22,112 nt of DNA from Bacteroidaceae bacterium (lineage in GTDB: Bacteria; Bacteroidota; Bacteroidia; Bacteroidales; Bacteroidaceae). Under the pieces are notes generated by a model that did no database searches, had not been told where the DNA came from, and was given only the letters and a program-made list of their open reading frames with translations. The position numbers and the translations under genes are program-made. The DNA lies in assembly GCA_900772575.1 (NCBI GenBank), contig CAAHEN010000031.1, positions 1 through 22,112 on the forward strand, read 5' to 3'. Below, in pieces: positions 1 to 7,666 of this stretch. Numbering within the stretch: position 1 is the first letter of the stretch; the number at the start of each line of letters is the position of its first letter.

Positions 1-1
1 C

Positions 2-46
2 AACTTCGACACGCCGAAGGACAGGTTCTACCAGAACTTTCCCTAA
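2..46 (+). CDS. C-terminal end of an unidentified upstream gene (partial)
   Basis: Frame 2 is open from the window edge to a TAA at 44-46 and would encode 14 residues ending in QNFP. Too little is present to name a family. Support is only that the frame is open, has plausible codons and ends just before an intergenic, promoter-bearing stretch. The stop codon is embedded in a TAACTTTG string. It could equally be non-coding. Confidence 0.3.
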   Translation, partial: NFDTPKDRFYQNFP

Positions 47-118
47 CTTTGCATTTGCTGTTGGACTCTACATATATTCGACAGACGCTCGCGGCACCGC
101 CAAAAATGGCGACACCGT

Positions 119-149
119 TTTGCAGTTCCGCCCGATTGTGCTAACTTTG
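119..149 (+). promoter_or_regulatory. Bacteroidetes-type promoter of trpS
   Basis: TTTG at 119-122 and TAACTTTG at 142-149 are separated by 19 bases. This matches the known Bacteroidetes sigma-ABfr pattern (TTTG, 19-21 bases, TAnnTTTG) exactly. Transcription would begin near 155, giving a leader of about 108 bases before the trpS ATG. Confidence 0.8.
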
Positions 150-263
150 CGGGCCGAAGCCCAAGATGCGGCCTACGGGTACCGCACTGTCCGCCGCCGG
201 CGACAACCCGCCCGGCAGAGCCCATCCAGACCATTCATATATAGCACACTACCCCACTCAGAC

Positions 264-1361
264 ATGAGCAAAGAGAAAATCATACTGACAGGTGACCGCC
301 CAACCGGCCGCCTGCACATCGGCCACTACGTCGGCTCGCTGCGCCGCCGCGTCGAACTCCAGAATGCCGGCGACTACAAGCGCATGTTCGTCTTCATCGC
401 CGACGCGCAGGCGCTGACCGACAACATGGAAAACCCTGAGAAGGTGCGCCAGAACGTCATCGAGGTGGCCCTCGATTACCTCGCCTGCGGTCTCGACCCC
501 GAGAAGGTCACGATCTTCATACAGAGCCAGATTCCCGAGCTCTGCGAACTCTCATTCTACTTCATGGACTTGGTCAGCGTCAGTCGCCTACAGCGCAACC
601 CGACCGTCAAGACCGAGATCCAGATGCGCGGTTTCGAAAGCAGCATCCCCGTGGGCTTCTTCACCTATCCCATCAGCCAGGCGGCCGACATCACGGCTTT
701 CCGCGCCACTACCGTGCCTGCCGGCGAAGACCAGAAGCCGATGATCGAGCAAGCCACCGAAATCGTCCGCCGCTTCAACCATATCTATGGCGAGACGCTC
801 GTCGAGCCCGACATCATGCTCCCCGACAACGCCGCCTGTCTCCGCCTGCCCGGCACCGACGGCAAGGCCAAGATGTCCAAGAGCCTGGGCAACTGCATCT
901 ACCTCGCCGAGACAGCCGACGAGGTGCAGAAGAAAGTGATGTCGATGTACACCGACCCCGAACACATCCACGTCGCCGACCCCGGACACGTCGAAGGCAA
1001 CACTGTCTTCACCTATCTCGACGCCTTCTGCCGCCCCGAGCACTTCGACCGCTACTGGAAAGACTACACCAGCCTTGACGAGGTGAAGGCGCACTACCGC
1101 CGCGGCGGACTCGGCGACATGAAGCTCAAGCGCTTCCTCAACAGCATCCTGCAGGAAGAGCTGGAGCCCATACGCGAGCGCCGCAAGGAGTTTGCCAAAG
1201 ACATCCCCGCCGTCTACGATATGCTGCACCGCGGGTGCGAGGCGGCCCGCGCCGTCGCCGCCGACACCCTTGCCGACGTGCGCCGCGCCATGAAGATCAA
1301 CTACTTCGACGACGCGGAGCTCATCGCCGAACAGTCGCGCCGCTTCGCCGAAAACGCCTGA
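264..1361 (+). CDS. trpS: Tryptophan--tRNA ligase
   Basis: This class I aminoacyl-tRNA synthetase charges tRNA(Trp) with tryptophan in the cytoplasm, using ATP. The 365-residue product opens with TGDRPTG and the nucleotide-binding HIGH motif at residues 18-21, and has a perfect KMSKS loop at 203-207. Between them lies the family-typical stretch PVGFFTYPISQAADI, followed by AGEDQKP. The length is slightly above the common 330-350 residues. The start at 264 was chosen because the protein then begins MSKEKIILTGDRPTG. The frame stays open upstream to an ATG at 120, but that extension has no family resemblance and includes the promoter -7 element. The gene appears monocistronic: rpmH downstream has its own promoter after about 200 bases. 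I see no T-box or tryptophan leader element in the leader. Confidence 0.97.
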   Translation: MSKEKIILTGDRPTGRLHIGHYVGSLRRRVELQNAGDYKRMFVFIADAQALTDNMENPEKVRQNVIEVALDYLACGLDPEKVTIFIQSQIPELCELSFYFMDLVSVSRLQRNPTVKTEIQMRGFESSIPVGFFTYPISQAADITAFRATTVPAGEDQKPMIEQATEIVRRFNHIYGETLVEPDIMLPDNAACLRLPGTDGKAKMSKSLGNCIYLAETADEVQKKVMSMYTDPEHIHVADPGHVEGNTVFTYLDAFCRPEHFDRYWKDYTSLDEVKAHYRRGGLGDMKLKRFLNSILQEELEPIRERRKEFAKDIPAVYDMLHRGCEAARAVAADTLADVRRAMKINYFDDAELIAEQSRRFAENA

Positions 1362-1455
1362 GACGCCACAGGCCCCGAAGACAGGCCCCTGCCACGGGTC
1401 GCCCAGACCTAAGTCGGTGATTATGGCCCAGTGACGCCGAAATTTCAACTAAAAC

Positions 1456-1486
1456 TTTGGCGATTGAAAATTAATTTCTAATTTTG
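1456..1486 (+). promoter_or_regulatory. Promoter of rpmH
   Basis: TTTG at 1456-1459, 19 bases, then TAATTTTG at 1479-1486: a perfect match to the Bacteroidetes consensus. The surroundings are A+T-rich compared with the coding DNA. The predicted start is near 1492, leaving a leader of about 75 bases before rpmH. Confidence 0.8.
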
Positions 1487-1566
1487 CACCCCGAAGTCGT
1501 GTCTCCGCGCGAGCGGGGGCGGGCCATACCTACCAAGCATATCAAAAATAAAATAGAAATACCGCA

Positions 1567-1725
1567 ATGAAAAGAACTTTCCAACCTCACAACAGAAAGA
1601 GAAACAACAAGCATGGTTTCCGTCATCGCATGCAGACCGCAAACGGTCGCCGCGTGCTGGCTGCGCGCCGCGCCAAGGGCCGCAAGAAACTGACTGTATC
1701 CGACGAAGTCCACGGCAAGAAGTAA
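1567..1725 (+). CDS. rpmH: 50S ribosomal protein L34
   Basis: The 52-residue product begins MKRTFQPHNRKR and continues with the L34 signature HGFRHRMQT and GRRVLAARRAKGRKKL. It is a very basic protein of the large ribosomal subunit that binds 23S rRNA. L34 is 44-46 residues in many bacteria; the slightly longer C-terminus here (TVSDEVHGKK) fits what is usual in Bacteroidetes. The gene is short enough to be missed by minimum-length filters. It has its own consensus promoter and its own strong terminator, so it is probably transcribed alone. The start follows an A-rich stretch with no clear Shine-Dalgarno sequence. Confidence 0.97.
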   Translation: MKRTFQPHNRKRNNKHGFRHRMQTANGRRVLAARRAKGRKKLTVSDEVHGKK

Positions 1726-1760
1726 TCCCGTCTCCGCTGAGGTTCTTGGGAACGACATAC

Positions 1761-1813
1761 CGAGAGAAGTAAGGCTTTTTTCAATATATGCCCCTTACTT
1801 CTCTCGCTTTTTT
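1761..1813 (+). terminator. Rho-independent terminator of rpmH
   Basis: A 14-bp perfect stem (CGAGAGAAGTAAGG at 1761-1774 with its complement at 1793-1806) has an 18-base A+T-rich loop and is followed by CTTTTTT at 1807-1813. The loop itself starts with a C and six Ts. Confidence 0.9.
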
Positions 1814-1817
1814 GTAT

Positions 1818-1825
1818 TAACTTTG
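1818..1825 (+). promoter_or_regulatory. Promoter -7 element of the PASTA/rluD/ddl operon
   Basis: TAACTTTG at 1818-1825 matches the Bacteroidetes -7 consensus. The -33 region is poor (TTAC at 1795-1798, 19 bases upstream, inside the descending arm of the rpmH terminator). Predicted start near 1832, leader about 80 bases. Confidence 0.55.
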
Positions 1826-1910
1826 CAGCGGTGCCGCTGGGCACAGGGCCACCGGCAAAGCGCGGCGCCGGCAGTGCTCCAGACACCGCGCAACCAGAGC
1901 TCTCCCCACA

Positions 1911-2621
1911 ATGACCCTCTCCAGCTTTTTCAAGAAGATATTCAGCCCGCTCGTCATCGGCAACTGCCTCGGTGTCGTCTGCGCGGCTGCATTGCTCGTG
2001 TTCGCGGCCCTGCAATTCCTGCAATGCTATACAGACCACGGCGACAGCGTCATCGTCCCCAACATACGCGGACAGCGGCTCGATGTCGTCGAGCGGAAAC
2101 TCGAAGCCATCGGCCTCAAGTGTGAGGTCGTCGACACGGGCTATGTCGACACCTACGTGGGCGACGTCGTCCTCGAGCAGTCCGTGCCCCCCGGCGAGCA
2201 CGTCAAGCCGGGACGCGTCATCGAACTGACCGTCAATGCGGCCAGCGCCCGGGCCATCGCGCTGCCCGCACTGGCCGACAACTGCTCGCGACGCGAAGCG
2301 GAAGCCAAGCTCAGGGCCCTGGGATTCAAGAGCCTGCGCCTCGAATTGACCCAGGGCGACAAGGACTGGGTCTACAGCGTCAAGGTCAACGGACAGCCCG
2401 CACAGCCCGGCATGCGTGTCCCCGTGACGACACTCATCACACTGGTCATCGGCAATGGCGCCGTCGACGAGGAGTTCAACGGCAACGACAGCCTCGACTA
2501 TGAGCTCTTCGCCCCAAGCGGCGAAGACGGCGGCGAGGACATCATGGAAGACGGCGGCGGCACCGGATACGGCACCACGCACAACGAAAACGGCGAAGAG
2601 GGTGACTATGGCACACGATGA
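1911..2621 (+). CDS. Membrane-anchored PASTA-domain protein
   Basis: The 236-residue product has a short cytoplasmic N-terminus with FKK, one membrane segment at about residues 14-37, and two PASTA domains at about 46-110 and 116-182. Each PASTA domain has the usual pattern of a VPN or LPA start, a helix ending in LEAIGLK or LRALGFK, and a closing hydrophobic strand. PASTA domains are known to bind muropeptides or beta-lactams in kinases and penicillin-binding proteins; here no kinase or transpeptidase domain is attached. The tail (184-236) is acidic and glycine-rich, probably disordered. The predicted location is the inner membrane facing the periplasm. It is the first gene of a cluster and overlaps rluD by 14 bases. 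Its neighbour ddl fits a cell-wall role, which I infer rather than see. Confidence 0.88.
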   Translation: MTLSSFFKKIFSPLVIGNCLGVVCAAALLVFAALQFLQCYTDHGDSVIVPNIRGQRLDVVERKLEAIGLKCEVVDTGYVDTYVGDVVLEQSVPPGEHVKPGRVIELTVNAASARAIALPALADNCSRREAEAKLRALGFKSLRLELTQGDKDWVYSVKVNGQPAQPGMRVPVTTLITLVIGNGAVDEEFNGNDSLDYELFAPSGEDGGEDIMEDGGGTGYGTTHNENGEEGDYGTR

Positions 2622-3723
2622 ACAGCCGGCCGTGGGCGACCTGCTGGCCCACCTGGCTGCGGCCGGGTATGACACCGACGCCCCCGATGACACAACCGAG
2701 GACGGCGAGGAACAAGGCGGCGGCCTCTACGAGCATTTCCGCGTCGTGGCCGATCGCGGCCAGCAACCGCTGCGCGTCGACAAGTTCCTCATGGATCACC
2801 TTCGCGACACGTCGCGCCACCGCATACAGTTGGCCGCCCGGGCCGGCTTCATCCATGTCGGTGGCCGCCCGGTGAAGAGCAACTACCGCGTGAAACCGGC
2901 AGACGTGGTCACACTGCTGCTCGACCGCCCGCGCTACGAGACAACCATCGAGCCTGAAGACATTCCGCTCGACATCGTCTACGAAGACCGCGACGTGATT
3001 GTCGTCAACAAGCCAGCCGGCCTCGTCGTCCACCCAGGATGTGGCAACTACACCGGCACCCTCGTCAACGCCATCGCCTGGCACCTCCGCGACGACCCGG
3101 ACTACGACCCGAACGACCCCAGCGTGGGACTCGTGCACCGCATCGACAAGGACACGTCGGGCCTGCTCGTCGTCGCCAAGACGCCCGACGCCAAGACCCG
3201 GCTTGGGCTGCAATTCTTCAACAAGACGACGCGCCGCCGCTACAACGCCCTCGTCTGGGGCAATGTGGAAGCCGACGAGGGGCGCATCGAGGGAAACATT
3301 GCCCGCAACCCGCACGACCGTCTGCAAATGGCGGTTTTCCCGGCAGGGTCAGACACCGGCAAGCCAGCCGTCACCCACTACCGCGTGCTGGAGCGCTTCG
3401 GCTACGTCACGTTGGTGGAGTGTATCCTCGAGACCGGGCGGACGCACCAGATACGTGTCCACATGCGGCACATCGGGCACCCGCTCTTCAACGACGCCCG
3501 CTATGGCGGTGACCAGATTCTGCGCGGCACGCAGAGCGGCACCTACACCGCCTTCGTCCGCAACTGCTTCGCCGTCTGCCCGCGACAGGCGCTCCACGCC
3601 CGCACACTCGGTTTCCGCCACCCACGCACCGGCGAGGAGATGGACTTCTCGTCGCCGCTTCCGGCAGACATGGAAGAGCTGCTGGGACGATGGCGCAACT
3701 ACACCGCCGGCATGGCCCGCTGA
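2608..3723 (+). CDS. rluD: RluA/RluD-family 23S rRNA pseudouridine synthase
   Basis: The protein isomerises uridines to pseudouridine in structured RNA, most likely 23S rRNA. The 371 residues comprise an acidic N-terminal extension of about 45 residues, an S4 RNA-binding domain at about 55-102 (RVDKFL, then HVGGRPVKSNYRV), and the synthase domain at about 125-345. The catalytic motif HRIDKDTSGLL carries the active-site aspartate at residue 180, and GRTHQIRVH is the conserved later motif. The start at 2608 is chosen because GAAGAGGG lies just upstream and the frame before it is low-complexity sequence in the shadow of the PASTA gene. The 14-base overlap suggests translational coupling. The subfamily (RluD rather than RluC or RluA) is assigned from the S4 domain and motif pattern and is less certain than the family. 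Confidence 0.92.
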   Translation: MAHDEQPAVGDLLAHLAAAGYDTDAPDDTTEDGEEQGGGLYEHFRVVADRGQQPLRVDKFLMDHLRDTSRHRIQLAARAGFIHVGGRPVKSNYRVKPADVVTLLLDRPRYETTIEPEDIPLDIVYEDRDVIVVNKPAGLVVHPGCGNYTGTLVNAIAWHLRDDPDYDPNDPSVGLVHRIDKDTSGLLVVAKTPDAKTRLGLQFFNKTTRRRYNALVWGNVEADEGRIEGNIARNPHDRLQMAVFPAGSDTGKPAVTHYRVLERFGYVTLVECILETGRTHQIRVHMRHIGHPLFNDARYGGDQILRGTQSGTYTAFVRNCFAVCPRQALHARTLGFRHPRTGEEMDFSSPLPADMEELLGRWRNYTAGMAR

Positions 3724-3781
3724 CGCCAGCCGCCGTCACGCCCGCACACACATCCGTCATCACATCACACAACCAGATAAA

Positions 3782-4771
3782 ATGAAACGCCACATTGCAA
3801 TCGTCGCCGGAGGAGACTCCTCCGAGCATGACGTGTCCCTGCGCAGTGCCGCAGGCATCCTTTCGTTCATGGACACTGAGAAATACGACTGTCACATTGT
3901 CGAGATGAAAGGCCGTGACTGGCAGGCACACTACGGTGACGAGCGCTGCCCGATCGATCGCAACGACTTCTCCTTCACCGCTGCCGACGGGCGCTACACC
4001 TTCGACTTTGCCTACATCACCATCCACGGCACCCCGGGCGAAAACGGTATTCTGCAAGGCTATTTCGACCTCATCGGGCTGCCCTATTCAACGAGTGACG
4101 TGCTTGTCGAGTCACTGACGTTCAACAAGTATGCCCTCAACAATTTCCTGCGTGACCTGCCGGAGCTCCGCGTCTCCGACTCCGTGCTGCTCCGCAAGGG
4201 GCAGATGGATCTGTCCGACAAGGCCATCATCGCCCGCGTCGGCCTGCCCTGCTTTGTCAAGCCCAACGCCGGCGGCTCCAGTTTTGGCATCACGAAGGTG
4301 AAGACGGCTGAGGCTCTGCGCCCAGCCATCGCCAAGGCCATGGACGAGAGCGACGAGGTGATGGTTGAGCGCATCATGGTCGGCACGGAGATCACCTGCG
4401 GGTGCTACAAGCGACCGGACGGCGTGTTCGTCTTCCCCATCACCGAGGTGGTCACCGAAGACGAGTTTTTCGACTACGACGCCAAGTACAACCACAAGTC
4501 GCAGGAGATCACCCCGGCCCGTATCGCCCCCGCCACAGCGGAGCGCGTGACAGCCATGACACGCGACATCTACACCCTGCTCGGCTGCTACGGTATCATC
4601 CGCATCGACTACATACTCACCGGCGAAAAAGGCTGTGAGACCATCAACCTTCTGGAAATCAACACCACGCCTGGCATGACGGCCGCCAGCTTCATTCCGC
4701 AGCAGGTGCGCGCCGCCGGCGTCGACATCAAGGACGTCATGACAGACATCATCGAGGGCCGCTTCGCCTGA
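3782..4771 (+). CDS. ddl: D-alanine--D-alanine ligase
   Basis: Ddl joins two D-alanines with ATP to make the dipeptide terminus of the peptidoglycan stem. The 329-residue ATP-grasp enzyme shows the family motifs in order: GGDSSEHDVS with the D-Ala-contacting glutamate at residue 15, HGTPGENG from residue 82, the flexible ATP loop KPNAGGSSFG at 160-169, AKY with tyrosine 236 at the position equivalent to Tyr216 of E. coli DdlB, and EINTTPGMT near 292-300 carrying Mg-binding residues. The Tyr-type loop predicts D-Ala-D-Ala rather than the D-lactate specificity of VanA-like ligases. The start at 3782 gives the canonical beginning MKRHIAIVAGG. It lies 58 bases after rluD with no promoter visible between, so the two are probably co-transcribed. 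Confidence 0.96.
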   Translation: MKRHIAIVAGGDSSEHDVSLRSAAGILSFMDTEKYDCHIVEMKGRDWQAHYGDERCPIDRNDFSFTAADGRYTFDFAYITIHGTPGENGILQGYFDLIGLPYSTSDVLVESLTFNKYALNNFLRDLPELRVSDSVLLRKGQMDLSDKAIIARVGLPCFVKPNAGGSSFGITKVKTAEALRPAIAKAMDESDEVMVERIMVGTEITCGCYKRPDGVFVFPITEVVTEDEFFDYDAKYNHKSQEITPARIAPATAERVTAMTRDIYTLLGCYGIIRIDYILTGEKGCETINLLEINTTPGMTAASFIPQQVRAAGVDIKDVMTDIIEGRFA

Positions 4772-4820
4772 ACCACGGGCAGGGCCCCGAACCTTTCACA
4801 ACAAAACTTCCCGCAGCGCC

Positions 4821-5987
4821 ATGAACATACCCGCCGAATACAAAGCCATCCGCCCCTATGAGCCGGAGGAAATGGCTGCGGCATTCGAAAGCCTCTTCGC
4901 CGATGCCGAGTTTTGCGCCATCGTGCAGCAACTCTACCCGGGCGTGCCGGTCGGCACACTCAAGGCCCAGTTGCTCACCTGCACCTCCACGCTCGACTTC
5001 CAGAAGAAGTTCATCTACAGACTGGCCACAGGCATCCTGTCAAAGTGCTGTGACGCCTACGACATGGACGCCACAGCCATGGCCGACCGCGCCGGCTCCT
5101 ACACTTTCATCTCCAACCACCGCGACATCGTCCTCGACGCAGCCATACTCAACCTGCTCCTGCTCGAGAACGGCTTCCGCACCACGGTCGAGATTGCCAT
5201 CGGCGACAACCTGCTGGCGCGGCCATGGATAGAGACGGTCGTCAAGCTCAACAAGTCGTTCATCGTCAGGCGCGGCCTCGGCGTCCGCGAGATGCTCGCC
5301 GCCAGCAAGCTCATGAGCGGCTACATGCACTTCGCCGTCGGCGAGAAGCATGAGAACATCTGGATAGCCCAGCGTGAAGGCCGTGCCAAGGACTCCAACG
5401 ACCGCACACAGGAGTCGCTGCTCAAGATGATGGCCCTCGGCGGCACCGGCACACCGGCAGAGCGCCTGCGGGCACTCCACATCGTTCCGCTCGCCATCTC
5501 ATATGAATATGACGCCTGCGATTTCCTGAAGGCCAAGGAGTTCCAGCAGAAACGCGACAATGCGGACTTCAAGAAGAGCAAAGCCGACGACGTGCTCAAC
5601 ATGAAGACGGGCATCTTCGGCTACAAGGGGCGTGTGCATTACTGCGCCGCTCCCTGCATCGACGCTTGGCTCACCACACACGCCGACCTGCCCAAGGCTG
5701 AGCTTTTCGCCGCCACCGCCGCCCACATTGACCGCGAGATACATCGTCGCTACCGCCTCTTCCCCAACAACTACGCGGCCGCCGACCTGCTCAGCGGTAC
5801 CGCCGCACACGCCGGCGCCGGACGCTACACGCCGGAGGAGAAGGCACGCTTTGAGCGTTACCTGACAGGACAGCTGGCCAAGATAGACCTCCCGAACAAG
5901 GACGAGGCCTACCTGCGCGAACGCCTGCTGACGATGTATGCCTATCCGGTGATCAACCAAGAGGCCGCAGCGGCGGCAGCGCCGTGA
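4821..5987 (+). CDS. Glycerophospholipid-type acyltransferase (PlsC-like fold)
   Basis: The 388-residue product has a lysophospholipid acyltransferase core. The key motif is SNHRDIVLD, with histidine 100 and aspartate 106 five residues apart, followed at 186-197 by EGRAKDSNDRTQ, which takes the place of the EGTRS-type phosphate-binding block. PlsB and PlsC enzymes normally have H-x4-D; the H-x5-D spacing resembles OlsB/haemolysin-like relatives, so the exact substrate is open. There is no signal peptide and no clear membrane segment, so it probably acts at the cytoplasmic face of the inner membrane. The C-terminus is alanine-rich. It lies 49 bases after ddl and overlaps the following lipoprotein gene by four bases (GTGA). 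Linkage to ddl suggests coordinated lipid and wall synthesis, by inference. Confidence 0.8.
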   Translation: MNIPAEYKAIRPYEPEEMAAAFESLFADAEFCAIVQQLYPGVPVGTLKAQLLTCTSTLDFQKKFIYRLATGILSKCCDAYDMDATAMADRAGSYTFISNHRDIVLDAAILNLLLLENGFRTTVEIAIGDNLLARPWIETVVKLNKSFIVRRGLGVREMLAASKLMSGYMHFAVGEKHENIWIAQREGRAKDSNDRTQESLLKMMALGGTGTPAERLRALHIVPLAISYEYDACDFLKAKEFQQKRDNADFKKSKADDVLNMKTGIFGYKGRVHYCAAPCIDAWLTTHADLPKAELFAATAAHIDREIHRRYRLFPNNYAAADLLSGTAAHAGAGRYTPEEKARFERYLTGQLAKIDLPNKDEAYLRERLLTMYAYPVINQEAAAAAAP

Positions 5988-6649
5988 CCATTGTGCAACT
6001 GACGGCGGCGGCAGTGCGCGCCGGCCTGGCTTGCGGCGCCTGCCTGGCCCTTGCCGGCGGACTGGTATCAGCCTGTGCCGACGACGAGGCGGCTTGGCCT
6101 GCCTACCGGCAGGATCTGGTCGACCTCCTGACCGACGGACAGGGACGCACGGCGGCGATCGTGACCGATGCCGGCGACACGCTGGCCCTGACCAATGGGG
6201 CGGCGAGGGCCGGTCTGGCGCCCGATAGCGTCTACCGTATCCAAGCCCTCTTCGTCACCGGTGCCGGCGGCGCCGAACTGCTCAGCATAGCACAGGTGGT
6301 CTCGCCCTATCCGGCAGCGTTCCGCGAAACGGAGATAAAGCGCGACCCGCTGACGCTCAATGCCGTGTGGCGTGGCGGTGACTACCTGAACCTGACCGTG
6401 ACCCTCAAGACGGGAGGCGGCACCCACGCCTTTGCCTTCGTCGACCGCGGCACCACTGCCGCCGACGACGGCACACGCACACTCCGCCTCGAACTCTATC
6501 ACGACCAACTGGACGATCCGCTTTACTATTCCCGGCAGGCCAGCCTCTCCTGTCCGCTCCGCGCCACGAGTCTGCGCCCAGGCCGCGACTCCATAGAAAT
6601 CACCGTCAACACTTTCGGTGGCACTGTGCGCCGCCGCTTCGCAAGATGA
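5984..6649 (+). CDS. NigD-like lipoprotein
   Basis: The 221-residue product has a lipoprotein signal peptide ending in LVSA with the modified cysteine at residue 31, followed by ADDE. Acidic residues just after the cysteine resemble the lipoprotein export signal that sends Bacteroidetes lipoproteins to the cell surface. The mature part fits the NigD-like layout: an N-terminal small barrel-like half (TAAIVTDAGDTL, YRIQALFV) and a C-terminal half starting with DPLTLNAVWRGGDYLN and ending in ITVNTFGG. The NigD assignment rests on remembered family patterns and is moderate. The start is GTG at 5984, giving a 4-base GTGA overlap with the acyltransferase stop and hence coupled translation. The molecular role is unknown. 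Confidence 0.68.
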   Translation: MTIVQLTAAAVRAGLACGACLALAGGLVSACADDEAAWPAYRQDLVDLLTDGQGRTAAIVTDAGDTLALTNGAARAGLAPDSVYRIQALFVTGAGGAELLSIAQVVSPYPAAFRETEIKRDPLTLNAVWRGGDYLNLTVTLKTGGGTHAFAFVDRGTTAADDGTRTLRLELYHDQLDDPLYYSRQASLSCPLRATSLRPGRDSIEITVNTFGGTVRRRFAR

Positions 6650-6698
6650 CGCCCCGGGCACAATCCCACACCACGCAACAGACTCTGACCAAACAGCT

Positions 6699-7622
6699 AT
6701 GATAGACTTCCACCCCCTGACGCTCGACGACCAGTCGGCCATACGCGACATCGTCCGCGACACGGAATGCCGCAATTGCGACCTCAACTTCATGAACCTG
6801 GCCAGCTGGCGTTTCCTCTACGACACCGAGACAGCCATCCACGACGGCTGGCTCGTCTTCCGCTTCAAGGCCAACGGCCACCTGGCCTACCAAGCCCCCG
6901 TCGGCAAGGGCGACTGCCGGGCCATCATGCACGAACTGCTGGCTGACGCCGAAGCGCAGGGACAGCCGTTCCTGATGCTGGGTGTCTGTGAGCATGTCCT
7001 GACCTCCATGGACACCTACATGCCGGACTACTTCTATGCCACGGCAGACCGGTCCTACGCCGACTACATTTACACCCGTGAGTCACTGGCCACACTCGCC
7101 GGAAAGAGGCTACAGCCGAAACGCAACTTCGCCAACCGCTTCACGAATGCCTACCCGGATTATACCTACGAGCCGCTGACACCCGGCGTGTTCGACGAGT
7201 GCCTGCGCCTGGAGGAGACTTGGAGCGCACAGAAACCGGAGAACAGCGGCCGGCTGACCTACGCCGACGAGAAGCGCTCCATGCGCTACGTGCTCGACCA
7301 CTGGGACAGGCTCGGCGGTACCGGCGGTGCCATCCGCGTGGACGGCAAGCTCGTCGCCTTCACCTTCGGCGCCCCCATCAACTACGACACCTTCGACGTC
7401 TGCGTCGAGAAGGCCGACACCGCTTATGAAGGAGCCTACGCCGTCATCAACCGCGACTTCGTGCGCCACATCCCCGAGCAGTACACCTACATCAACCGTG
7501 AGGAAGACCTCGGTATCGAGGGACTGCGCCACGCCAAGATGTCGTACCATCCCGCCGTGCTGCTCCAGAAATACACCGTCATGACGAAACACCCGCTCGG
7601 CAATATCCGCGCCGACCAGTGA
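6699..7622 (+). CDS. DUF2156 (LPG_synthase_C) family protein
   Basis: This 307-residue soluble protein matches the DUF2156 family, which has the tandem GNAT fold of the catalytic domain of phosphatidylglycerol lysyltransferase (MprF). Visible family features are LAGKRLQPKRNFANRF at about residues 133-148, the GGAIRVDGKLVAFTFG strand pair in the second GNAT half, and YINREEDLGIEGLRHAKMS at about 264-282. No membrane flippase domain is attached, unlike MprF. The start at 6699 gives MIDFHPLTLDD; upstream in-frame codons lie within the end of the previous gene and lack similarity. The gene lies between the lipoprotein and GNAT genes with no promoter. Its donor and acceptor are unknown; aminoacyl-tRNA or acyl-CoA use is inference from fold. 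Confidence 0.85.
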   Translation: MIDFHPLTLDDQSAIRDIVRDTECRNCDLNFMNLASWRFLYDTETAIHDGWLVFRFKANGHLAYQAPVGKGDCRAIMHELLADAEAQGQPFLMLGVCEHVLTSMDTYMPDYFYATADRSYADYIYTRESLATLAGKRLQPKRNFANRFTNAYPDYTYEPLTPGVFDECLRLEETWSAQKPENSGRLTYADEKRSMRYVLDHWDRLGGTGGAIRVDGKLVAFTFGAPINYDTFDVCVEKADTAYEGAYAVINRDFVRHIPEQYTYINREEDLGIEGLRHAKMSYHPAVLLQKYTVMTKHPLGNIRADQ

Positions 7623-7666
7623 CCGCCGCCATGGCCCGACCCACCAACGCACCACCACACAGCCCT

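Noticed and set aside
44..51. TAACTTTG as a second, distal trpS promoter
   Set aside because: No TTTG-like string at 19-21 bases upstream; it overlaps a probable stop codon, and the 119-149 promoter is far better.
98..111. CGCCA/TGGCG mini-hairpin as a terminator of the upstream gene
   Set aside because: Only 5 bp with a 4-base loop, and the T-run is short, displaced and part of the trpS -33 element.
588..1448. Long open frame antisense to trpS
   Set aside because: In this G+C-rich DNA, frames opposite strong genes are open by codon bias. The product is a low-complexity valine/glycine/alanine-rich string with no domain, and trpS is certain.
1623..2693. 356-codon minus-strand frame across rpmH and the PASTA gene
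   Set aside because: It would run through the L34 gene, a perfect terminator and a promoter. Its composition is shadow-like.
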